A stretch of DNA of 64,000 nt from Ruegeria sp. SCSIO 43209. Its GTDB lineage: Bacteria > Pseudomonadota > Alphaproteobacteria > Rhodobacterales > Rhodobacteraceae. The stretch is taken from positions 62,001 to 126,000 of the forward strand of contig NZ_CP065362.1 in assembly GCF_019904295.1 (NCBI RefSeq), given 5' to 3'. The position numbers were made by a program, and so were the translations under genes. Under the pieces are notes generated by a model. It searched no databases, was not told the DNA's origin, and was given only the letters and a program-made list of their open reading frames with translations. This document shows, piece by piece, positions 17,401 to 24,219 of this stretch (positions within the stretch are counted from its first letter, which is position 1; every line of letters begins with the position of its first letter).

Positions 17401-18123
17401 ATGCAAGACGTCGCGGATCAATCCGCTGGCTATGATGAGCACATTCTGATTTGTGACGATGACATCGAGTTTGCTCAGGGTGTTTGTGCATTTCTGACTG
17501 ACAAAGGGTACAAAATCGAACACGCGCAAGATGTACCCGCTGCGCGGTTGATGATGGCTGATGAAACCTACAGCTTGTTTCTGCTGGACCTCGTGATGCC
17601 AGGAACTAGTGGTAAGGTGTTATGTCACGAGATTGCTTCGCGCATAGATGCCGGGATCATCATGATCAGTTCGATTGATGACGACGCCGAGCGGATTTCC
17701 CTGCTGGAACTGGGCGCGGATGATTATATCATTAAACCATTCAACGAGTTGGAACTCCTCGCGCGCGTGCGTGCTGTGCTGCGCAGGCGTGCTGGTGGCA
17801 CGCAGGGAAAATCCCGGGTTACCCGGTTCGGAGAATGGGAGCTCGTTGAAAACGAGCGACATCTCAAAAGTGAAGATGGTCGTCTCATCACACTCACCTC
17901 AAGCGAAGTGCGGGTTATGCGCTTCTTTGCTGAAAACCCGGACGTGTTGTGTACCCGAGAAGACCTTCTTGCCGTTGCCCGGACCCGACAGCATGGCGGT
18001 GCAGGAGACAGAAGCGTTGATGCTCTGATCAAACGGTTGCGATCGAAGATTGAGAGCGACCCTTCAAATCCGGAATATATTCGAACGGTCTGGGGGCAGG
18101 GTTACATCTTTCGTCCCGGCTGA
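17401..18123 (+). CDS. OmpR/PhoB-family response regulator
   Basis: The 240-residue protein has a receiver domain (about 12-128) with acidic pocket Asp19-Asp20-Asp21, phospho-acceptor Asp63 in LLDLVMPG, Ser90 and Lys112 (KPF), and a C-terminal winged helix (about 145-238) with RSVDALIKRLRSKIE as recognition helix and VWGQGYIF. Phosphorylation presumably comes from the kinase encoded convergently; the two genes overlap by 22 bases at their 3' ends. It sits beside a type I secretion locus whose upstream regions share a direct-repeat element of the kind this family binds, so it is a candidate regulator of that locus. Confidence 0.92.
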   Translation: MQDVADQSAGYDEHILICDDDIEFAQGVCAFLTDKGYKIEHAQDVPAARLMMADETYSLFLLDLVMPGTSGKVLCHEIASRIDAGIIMISSIDDDAERISLLELGADDYIIKPFNELELLARVRAVLRRRAGGTQGKSRVTRFGEWELVENERHLKSEDGRLITLTSSEVRVMRFFAENPDVLCTREDLLAVARTRQHGGAGDRSVDALIKRLRSKIESDPSNPEYIRTVWGQGYIFRPG

Positions 18124-19514
18124 ACTCCGGTATCAAGCGGCAACAGCACATTTGCCCTAAGGCCTCCGCTCAGGCGGTTCTCAAGCGTTACAGTGCCCCC
18201 CTGATCAACCACAATCGCCCGGACTATGGCGAGGCCGAGGCCCGTTCCGGGTTCGGTGGCGCCTAGTCTCTGGAAAGGCTCAAACGCTGTTTCAAGTTGT
18301 TCGGCTGGGATACCTGGTCCTTCATCGTCTATGTGAATTGCGGCCATATCATTCGAGGTGGTCAAAGAGACACTTGTTCGGCCCCCGTATTTGACCGCAT
18401 TTTCCAACAAGTTTCTAAGAACCCGGGTAAGCGCGTTGTGTCTTCCTTTGACCACCGCAGACTGTTCGATGGTGCAGGTCACATCGCGACCCGCCTCAAC
18501 CTGCTCGTCTACCAACGCCTCAACCAGTGAGCGCAAATCCAGGCGTGCAAGCTCTCCATCGTGATGCGTTTCACGATTGAGGTCGGTGACGGAGTTCACA
18601 ATATCGCTGATGGTTTCCAACCGCTTGAGCAGTTGCTCTTTTGGTGCCGTTGGTTCCAGTTTCCGGATCTCATCGTGCATCCGGGCAATCGGTCCCTTCA
18701 GGTCATGCCCGAGGCTACGAAGCAAGGTTGTCTTGTACTCAAGCGCCAGAACAATCCGGGCTTCCATGCGATTGAACGCAATAATTGTGTGGCGGATATC
18801 AATGGCACCCGCCTCGACGAGTGGGCCGACTTCTTCACCCCGGCCGATCAACTCGGCATTGACGGCCATCGCGCTCAGCGGTCGCATCACTTTCTGAATA
18901 AGAAACGCAAGTGCGCAAAGCAGGGTAAGCGCGACCAGACTGTCGATTGAGCCAACGATGACCAAAGGTACGATGTTCTTGTTTTTCATGAGCAAATAGC
19001 AGTTCAGCCATTCGTCATCATCCTTGAGCCGGACCGAAAAAACGCTCACCAGAAACGCGTCAACGCTTTCTGCATCGATAGGTTCGCCCGAGTGGCTCTT
19101 GAACAGTTGCAACAGCGCGCTTTGGTCGTGTTTGGCGTCAACGACCGTGTCTGCCACGGACAGTTCCGCGACGGCGATCCCACGGTGTTCCAGCCGCGCC
19201 GTCAGCCAGTTAGCCAGATTCGGGCGGTCGCGGCCATTGGCCAAAGTGGTTGCTGCATCCTGCGTGCCGACCCTGACACTCCATTCTGCAGGAAAGAAAC
19301 CAAGCGCTGCTTCGGAGCGGCTGTCAGGGGGCACGCGGGCCAGGGTTGAAACCACCTGCGCAAGAAAGGCATCGCCCCTGTTTCGGATCTCTTCAGCGCG
19401 AGAGTTTCGGATCTGGACCACGTCGGTGACTACCGAGAACACGCCGACAATCGTCCAGCTGATAAGCACGATGCTCATAACTTGTGTTCGAAGTGTCAGA
19501 TCATTCCAGCGCAT
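18102..19514 (-). CDS. membrane sensor histidine kinase
   Basis: The 470-residue kinase has TM1 (about 12-32), a periplasmic sensor region (about 33-180), TM2 (about 183-205), a HAMP-like linker (about 206-258), an H-box with His270 in RSLGHDLKGPIARM, and an ATPase domain with N-box NLLENAVKYGG, DEGPGIP and GTGLGLAI. It is the only kinase near the response regulator at 17401 and lies tail to tail with it, an uncommon order for a cognate pair. Start ATG at 19514 is upstream of TM1. The sensed signal is unknown. Confidence 0.9.
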   Translation of the reverse strand: MRWNDLTLRTQVMSIVLISWTIVGVFSVVTDVVQIRNSRAEEIRNRGDAFLAQVVSTLARVPPDSRSEAALGFFPAEWSVRVGTQDAATTLANGRDRPNLANWLTARLEHRGIAVAELSVADTVVDAKHDQSALLQLFKSHSGEPIDAESVDAFLVSVFSVRLKDDDEWLNCYLLMKNKNIVPLVIVGSIDSLVALTLLCALAFLIQKVMRPLSAMAVNAELIGRGEEVGPLVEAGAIDIRHTIIAFNRMEARIVLALEYKTTLLRSLGHDLKGPIARMHDEIRKLEPTAPKEQLLKRLETISDIVNSVTDLNRETHHDGELARLDLRSLVEALVDEQVEAGRDVTCTIEQSAVVKGRHNALTRVLRNLLENAVKYGGRTSVSLTTSNDMAAIHIDDEGPGIPAEQLETAFEPFQRLGATEPGTGLGLAIVRAIVVDQGGTVTLENRLSGGLRANVLLPLDTGVQPGRKM

Positions 19515-19695
19515 TGCGCGTAGGCTCCCTGTCCCATCCCCCTGACTGGGGACGCTAATTCAAATACCGCCGCATTCCCAAGCGGAAATTGCAACCGCCA
19601 TGCCGCTGATGATGCAAAGGGGTTTCACCCACCGGTACCGCATTTCGGGGCACCCGGCTTCGTCAGCTCGGTAAACAACCGGCCAAATTCGTCAA

Positions 19696-19715
19696 TTGAA
19701 TCAAAGTGTGACAAG
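19696..19715 (-). promoter_or_regulatory. degenerate copy of the secretion-island box, inverted
   Basis: On the minus strand this reads CTTGTCACACTTTGATTCAA, matching 15 of 20 positions of the element found at 23105 and 24078 (core TTTGTCATACTTTGTAACAA). It lies 63 bases ahead of the secretion ATPase gene and 181 bases ahead of the divergent kinase gene. Its orientation points toward the kinase gene. It could be a weaker regulator site controlling either. Confidence 0.35.
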
Positions 19716-19778
19716 CCCTTGGGGCATCGGCGGCTGGTCTCCAAGTATCACCCACAGAGTTTTTATTGGGAGCCAGCT

Positions 19779-21554
19779 ATGTCAAAGCATTCATCCGTTC
19801 ATCCACAACTTGCCAGCGCCCGGCGCGCGCTGAGGGGCAATCTGATTGCCACCGGCGTTTTCAGCGGTGTTGTGAACCTATTGATGCTGACAGGGCCGAT
19901 TTTCATGCTTCAGATCTATGATCGCGTGATGTCTAGCCAAAGCGTGAATACGCTTGTCGCGCTCAGCACACTTGTCGCCGGTCTGTACTTGTTCATGGCC
20001 TTGATTGACGGCGCGCGGACCCGTGTGCTGGTTGCCATGGGGCATCGCTTTGAACAAAGGCTCACCCGAACAGCGTTTGATTGCACTTTGTCCGAGCCGT
20101 CACGCAACCGTCCGGGTGGCAACCCTGCGGCGGCAATTCAAGATGTCGAAAAAATTCGCGGTTTCCTGTCGGGCCAAGGTGCCGGAGCTTTGTTCGATCT
20201 GCCGTGGATCCCGGTCTATCTGGGATTGGTTTTTGCCATGCACATGTGGCTAGGTATGGTCGGTGTAATTGGCGCGCTGGCATTGGTTGCCATTGCCATC
20301 GTTACGGATATCAAGGTCCGCGCTGCCGCGTGCGTTCAGTCTGAGCATTCAGCCAAGCGCAACCGTCTGGCAGAAGCCGGCCGCCGGAATGCCGAAATGG
20401 TTCGCGCGATGGGGATGCAGTCCAATCTTGGCAAGACCTGGCAGGATGTGAACGATCTCCACCTTGGTGCGAGTGCTAAGGCGGCCACTACTGTCGGAGT
20501 GTCTGGTAGCTTTACCAAAGTGTTCCGCCTGGCACTTCAGTCCGCCGTTCTTGCGGTCGCCGCTTATCTTGCCATCCATGGACATATATCGGCTGGCTCA
20601 ATCGTTGCGGCATCGGTCATCATGTCCCGTGGCTTGCAGCCTATCGAGACTCTGGTCGGTAGTTGGCGCAATCTGGTTGCTTCCCGGCAAGCATGGGCTC
20701 AGCTGAAGCAAACTCTTTCTGGTGACGAAGCTGACCATCGTATTTCTATGCCCAAGGCACAGAAGTCGCTGACCGTTGACGGCCTGATCGCTGCCCCTCC
20801 GATGGCCACTGCCGCTGTTCTCAAAGGTGTTGGTTTCGATATGAAAGCAGGCGAGGCACTGGCTGTGATTGGGACGACCGGCAGCGGAAAATCAACCTTG
20901 GCGCGCACACTTGTTGGTGCATGGTCGGCGGCCAAAGGCAGCATCAGCCTCGACGGTGTGCCGATCGACCAGTACCTGCCTGAGGAGCTTGGCCCCCAGA
21001 TCGGTTTTCTGCCGCAGGATGTTGAGCTCTTTGACGGAACGATCGCCCAGAACATCGCGCGTTTTGATCCCGAGGCGACGGACGAGATGGTGATTGCCGC
21101 CGCCAAGGCAGCGGGTGTTCACGAACTGATCGCTAGCTTCAAAGACGGCTATGCCACCTCGGTTGGCGAGCGTGGCGCGGCCTTGTCCGGTGGTCAGCGA
21201 CAGCGTGTTGCCCTTGCACGAGCGCTTTATGGTGATCCATTTCTGGTGGTTCTGGACGAGCCCAACTCGAATCTGGATGCCGTGGGTGAGGCCGCACTGA
21301 ACCATGCCATTCTCGCCGCCAAGGCACGCGGGGCGATTGTGATCGTCATCGCGCACCGGGCGAGTGTGCTGGGTTCAGTCGACAAGATTCTGATCATTGA
21401 AGACGGTCGCGCTGGAGATTTTGGTCCTCGAACAGAAGTGATGGAGCGGTTGCGTCAACGCAATCAGGCCGCCGCCGGAGCTGCACGGCCTGCCGCTGAA
21501 CAGAAGACCGTCGAACAACCCCAACAAACAGACATCGTTGCCGCCACGGGCTGA
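19779..21554 (+). CDS. type I secretion ABC permease/ATPase (PrtD-like)
   Basis: The 591-residue protein fuses an ABC exporter membrane domain (about 20-310) to an ATPase domain (about 330-565) with Walker A GTTGSGKST (about 365), signature LSGGQRQRVALARAL (about 469), Walker B VVLDEPNSNLD and H-loop IAHR. There is no C39 peptidase domain, so it belongs to the PrtD/RTX-protease exporter class and secretes unprocessed proteins with C-terminal signals. ATG 19779 has GGGAG upstream; a longer frame from 19719 is not supported. A Pro/Gln-rich tail ends the protein. The adaptor gene follows after 39 bases; no TolC-type outer-membrane gene is in the window. Confidence 0.93.
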   Translation: MSKHSSVHPQLASARRALRGNLIATGVFSGVVNLLMLTGPIFMLQIYDRVMSSQSVNTLVALSTLVAGLYLFMALIDGARTRVLVAMGHRFEQRLTRTAFDCTLSEPSRNRPGGNPAAAIQDVEKIRGFLSGQGAGALFDLPWIPVYLGLVFAMHMWLGMVGVIGALALVAIAIVTDIKVRAAACVQSEHSAKRNRLAEAGRRNAEMVRAMGMQSNLGKTWQDVNDLHLGASAKAATTVGVSGSFTKVFRLALQSAVLAVAAYLAIHGHISAGSIVAASVIMSRGLQPIETLVGSWRNLVASRQAWAQLKQTLSGDEADHRISMPKAQKSLTVDGLIAAPPMATAAVLKGVGFDMKAGEALAVIGTTGSGKSTLARTLVGAWSAAKGSISLDGVPIDQYLPEELGPQIGFLPQDVELFDGTIAQNIARFDPEATDEMVIAAAKAAGVHELIASFKDGYATSVGERGAALSGGQRQRVALARALYGDPFLVVLDEPNSNLDAVGEAALNHAILAAKARGAIVIVIAHRASVLGSVDKILIIEDGRAGDFGPRTEVMERLRQRNQAAAGAARPAAEQKTVEQPQQTDIVAATG

Positions 21555-21593
21555 CCCAGTCCCGCGCTGTAAACAGAATGAATGGAGGAAGTC

Positions 21594-22925
21594 ATGAATA
21601 CCAACAAGAATTCCAACACGAAGACCGAAGGGTTTAGGGATCGTTCTGCCCGATCCATCGGCTTTGGTCTGGTCGCAATTGCAGCGCTCGCCATAGGATT
21701 CGGTGGTTGGGCGATGAAAGCCCCGATGTCCGGGGCGGTCGTGACGGCTGGTAGTGTGGTGGTCTCGTCCGACCTCAGAGCTGTGCAACATCCCGACGGA
21801 GGTATTGTCGGCGCCATTCACGTCAAAAACGGAGATAGGGTTCAGGCTGGCGATGTTGTTCTGACACTTGATGATCAGCTGTTGTCAGGCAGCCAAGCCT
21901 TGGTCGATGACAGGCTTGTGGCGCTTGAAGCGCAGTTGGTTCGTCTCACGGCCGAGCGCGATGGTCTGGACGATCTCGTACTGTCCGAGGAGCTTGCGTC
22001 CCGGAAAGACGAAGACAAAGTTGACCGCGCACTCGCAACGCAGCGCGCGGTGATGGAAGCACGTCGTCTGTCGCAGGATGGTGAGGTCGCGGCCTTGGAA
22101 GAGAAAATCGAACAGGCAGAGCAGGAAATTGTGGGCCTGGAGGCGCAGCGCGAAGCTTCCGAAGAAGAGATCAAACTGATCGACAGCGAATTGGAGGGTC
22201 TGACGCAGCTCTTTGAAAAGGGTTTAGTGCCAGGCACCCGGGTGACGACTTTGCAGCGTCAAAGAAGCAGTCTTGTCGGTAATAGTGGCGGCCTGACCTC
22301 TCGGATCGCAGTCGCCCGTGGTCGTATCAGCGAGACGCGTATCCATATCCTGCAACTGGAAAAGACTTTCCGCGAGCAGGTGATGAACGAGATCTCCTCG
22401 CTGGAGGTCGAACTGGATGGCTTGAAAGAACGTCGGAGCGCGGCCGCGTTGCAGCTGGCGCGGGTTGACCTTCGGGCTCCGGCGGATGGCATCGTGCACG
22501 AGTTGGGTGTGCATACAATCGGCGGCGTGGTGTCTCCGGGCGAAACGCTGATGCAGATCGTGCCCGAGGATGACGGGTTGGTGGTGACCGCTAGTGTCAT
22601 GCCACAGGACATCAACAATGTCGCCTTGGGCCAGGCTGCGAGCGTGATGATCGGGGCGTTCGATCAACATGTTGCCCCTCGGTTGGATGGGCACGTTGAG
22701 TTTGTCTCGGCTGATTTGAAAACAGATCAGATGACTGGCTTACCCTACTACGAGGCGCGGGTTGCACTAAGCGAGGAGGCTATCGGACTTTTGTCTGACC
22801 GCCAGTTGAGCCTGCTGCCGGGTATGCCGGCTGACGTCTTCATCGAAACCGGCGAACGTACCCTGTTCCAGTACCTTCTTGATCCTCTCAGTAAACAAAT
22901 CCGGACCACGTTCCGGGAGGTCTGA
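21594..22925 (+). CDS. HlyD-family type I secretion adaptor
   Basis: The 443-residue membrane-fusion protein has one N-terminal TM (about 20-40, IGFGLVAIAALAIGFGGWAM), a biotinyl-lipoyl-like strand (AVQHPDGGIVGAIHVKNGDRVQAG), a long coiled coil rich in Glu and Arg (about 100-285), and the lipoyl return DLRAPADGIVHELGVHTIGGVV. It joins the ATPase to an outer-membrane TolC protein. ATG 21594 after GGAGGAAGTC is preferred over ATG 21582. A strong terminator follows the gene, ending the exporter operon. Confidence 0.93.
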   Translation: MNTNKNSNTKTEGFRDRSARSIGFGLVAIAALAIGFGGWAMKAPMSGAVVTAGSVVVSSDLRAVQHPDGGIVGAIHVKNGDRVQAGDVVLTLDDQLLSGSQALVDDRLVALEAQLVRLTAERDGLDDLVLSEELASRKDEDKVDRALATQRAVMEARRLSQDGEVAALEEKIEQAEQEIVGLEAQREASEEEIKLIDSELEGLTQLFEKGLVPGTRVTTLQRQRSSLVGNSGGLTSRIAVARGRISETRIHILQLEKTFREQVMNEISSLEVELDGLKERRSAAALQLARVDLRAPADGIVHELGVHTIGGVVSPGETLMQIVPEDDGLVVTASVMPQDINNVALGQAASVMIGAFDQHVAPRLDGHVEFVSADLKTDQMTGLPYYEARVALSEEAIGLLSDRQLSLLPGMPADVFIETGERTLFQYLLDPLSKQIRTTFREV

Positions 22926-22966
22926 TCGACCGCATGATGTGAGCTGCCCAATAGGAAGAAACAGCT

Positions 22967-22998
22967 AAAACCAGCGCCAGAAATGGCGCTGGTTTTTT
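22967..22998 (+). terminator. intrinsic terminator of the secretion operon
   Basis: AAAACCAGCGCCA (22967-22979), loop GAAA, and TGGCGCTGGTTTT (22984-22996) form a perfect 13-base stem ending in a run of six T. It is 41 bases after the adaptor stop. The rest of the 323-base gap to the repeat-protein gene holds an AT-rich promoter zone and the 27-base element. Confidence 0.92.
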
Positions 22999-23104
22999 CG
23001 ATCCTGAAGGCGAGGAGGGGCGAAGGTGGTACCTGAGCGGGTGCTGGTCCACATCTTGGAAGCGCGTCCTGTCTGAAAAGAGATGATGCCCGGCTTAAGA
23101 GCCT

Positions 23105-23131
23105 ATTTTTGTCATACTTTGTAACAATTTA
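23105..23131 (+). promoter_or_regulatory. 27-base secretion-island element, copy 1
   Basis: The core TTTGTCATACTTTGTAACAA is preceded by ATT-type bases and followed by TTTA; 26 of 27 bases are identical to 24078-24104. Inside, TTTGTCATAC and TTTGTAACAA are direct repeats 10 bases apart, the layout of OmpR/PhoB-family sites. Its end is 117 bases before the repeat-protein start. Confidence 0.6.
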
Positions 23132-23248
23132 GCCCCCTTTTTTGCGTTGTAATGAAGGGGCCGGATAACCACCTTTTTGTTATACCCGAGGAGGAAGTTT
23201 CTAAGATTTTTTGGGTGCTAAACAAAGTGTGTAACAAGGAGAAATACA

Positions 23249-23911
23249 ATGAAACATGTAACCGCTACGAGCTTCGAGAAAGCCAACGACGATGTCATCG
23301 CCGTGCCCCCAATTCAGCCTTTTCCAAAGTGCGGAACCGAGGTGCCAAATGATGGTGAAGACCTGGTGGCTGTAAATCCGTTGCCGATTGATCCGCTGGT
23401 TGCCGATCCCATCGAAGATCTGGTTGCCGTGAACCCGCTGCCTTTTGGTGCGGTTCCTGCCGGTGAAGGTGACGACGTCACCGCAGTTTCCCCGATCATG
23501 CCTGACCCCCGGTGTGGTACCGAGGTTCCGCAGGATGGTGAAGACCTGATCGCAGTAGCCCCGCTTCCTTATGGTGCGGTTCCTGCTGGTGAAGGTGACG
23601 ATGTGACCGCAGTTTCCCCGATCATGCCTGATCCACGTTGCGGCACCGAAGTGCCTCAGGACGGTGAAGATCTGGTTGCAGTGAACCCGCTGCCCTTTGA
23701 TCCGATCGTTCTGGATCAGGGTGATGACGTCATCGCTGTACCCCCGATCCTGCCGCTGCCCAAATGCGGCACCGAAGTACCGGAGAATGAGTATGACCTG
23801 ACGGAAATGGCGCCTCCGCCGCTGTGCGAAATCGTACCGACTGCAGGCGGCGAAGACATCTGCGGAACCCCCGTTCCGACCGACAGCTTCTTTGTCGATA
23901 TGGTTGCCTAA
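23249..23911 (+). CDS. Pro/Asp/Cys tandem-repeat protein, putative type I secretion substrate
   Basis: The 220-residue acidic protein (MKHVTATSFEKANDDVIAV...) is built of repeats of the form DDVxAVxPIxPxPxCGTEVPxDGEDLVAVNPLP. The two best copies have a 42-residue (126-base) period, with shorter, diverged units at both ends. There are six Cys, nearly all in CGTEVP-like motifs, and many Pro. No signal peptide, TM or RTX nonapeptide is seen. The C-terminus FFVDMVA has an acidic residue followed by hydrophobic ones, like the secretion signal of PrtD substrates. Its N-terminus resembles that of the next RTX protein, and both genes share an upstream element. I do not recognise a family. AAGGAG precedes ATG 23249. 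Confidence 0.7.
   Translation: MKHVTATSFEKANDDVIAVPPIQPFPKCGTEVPNDGEDLVAVNPLPIDPLVADPIEDLVAVNPLPFGAVPAGEGDDVTAVSPIMPDPRCGTEVPQDGEDLIAVAPLPYGAVPAGEGDDVTAVSPIMPDPRCGTEVPQDGEDLVAVNPLPFDPIVLDQGDDVIAVPPILPLPKCGTEVPENEYDLTEMAPPPLCEIVPTAGGEDICGTPVPTDSFFVDMVA
23447..23698 (+). repeat. 126-base tandem repeat inside the repeat-protein gene
   Basis: Units 23447-23572 and 23573-23698 both begin GGTGCGGTTCCTGC and encode the 42-residue repeat starting GAVPAGEGDDVTAVSPIMPD. They differ mainly at third codon positions, which suggests an older duplication kept under protein-level selection. Diverged partial units extend to about 23280 and 23850. Confidence 0.85.
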
Positions 23912-24017
23912 GTGGGGCGAAAACTCAGCGATCATCTATCGCTGCACAACCAAAATCCGGGCGTCTTAGTTCCTGTTGAAACGGACGCCCGGGCAAACAG
24001 AGGGAAAACTAAACTCA

Positions 24018-24048
24018 CCGGCTGGGGCCTGAAACAGGCGCCAGCCGG
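24018..24048 (+). terminator. long hairpin after the repeat-protein gene
   Basis: A 14-base stem (24018-24031 with 24035-24048, one mismatch) closes on an AAA loop, followed after 7 bases by GGTTTTC. A smaller stem CGGGCGTC/GACGCCCG lies just before it (about 23958-23990). It probably ends the repeat-protein transcript. The remaining 308-base gap holds the second copy of the 27-base element. Confidence 0.7.
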
Positions 24049-24077
24049 ATTGCTGGTTTTCTCAGGCCGTGGATTCC

Positions 24078-24104
24078 ATTTTTGTCATACTTTGTAACAA
24101 CTTA
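24078..24104 (+). promoter_or_regulatory. 27-base secretion-island element, copy 2
   Basis: Nearly identical to 23105-23131 (26 of 27 bases), with the core TTTGTCATACTTTGTAACAA. Its end is 115 bases before the RTX gene start, against 117 in copy 1. Equal spacing with different sequence in between suggests a shared promoter/operator and leader length. Confidence 0.6.
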
Positions 24105-24219
24105 ACTGGCTTTCGCCTGTTGAGATCAACAGCCTGAAAAACCACATCTTTCCTATGATCTGTGATGCGTATGGGCCCGAACCTCGGGTGTCGACCATCC
24201 AGGAAACAGGAGGAAAGAC

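Noticed and set aside
23447-23698. Possible CRISPR-like repeats
   Set aside because: The 126-base units are contiguous coding repeats without unique spacers; no cas genes are present.
23201-23935. 244-codon antisense frame with a repetitive product
   Set aside because: The repetition comes from the tandem repeat of the plus-strand gene, which has a good ribosome site, conserved N-terminus and third-position variation.
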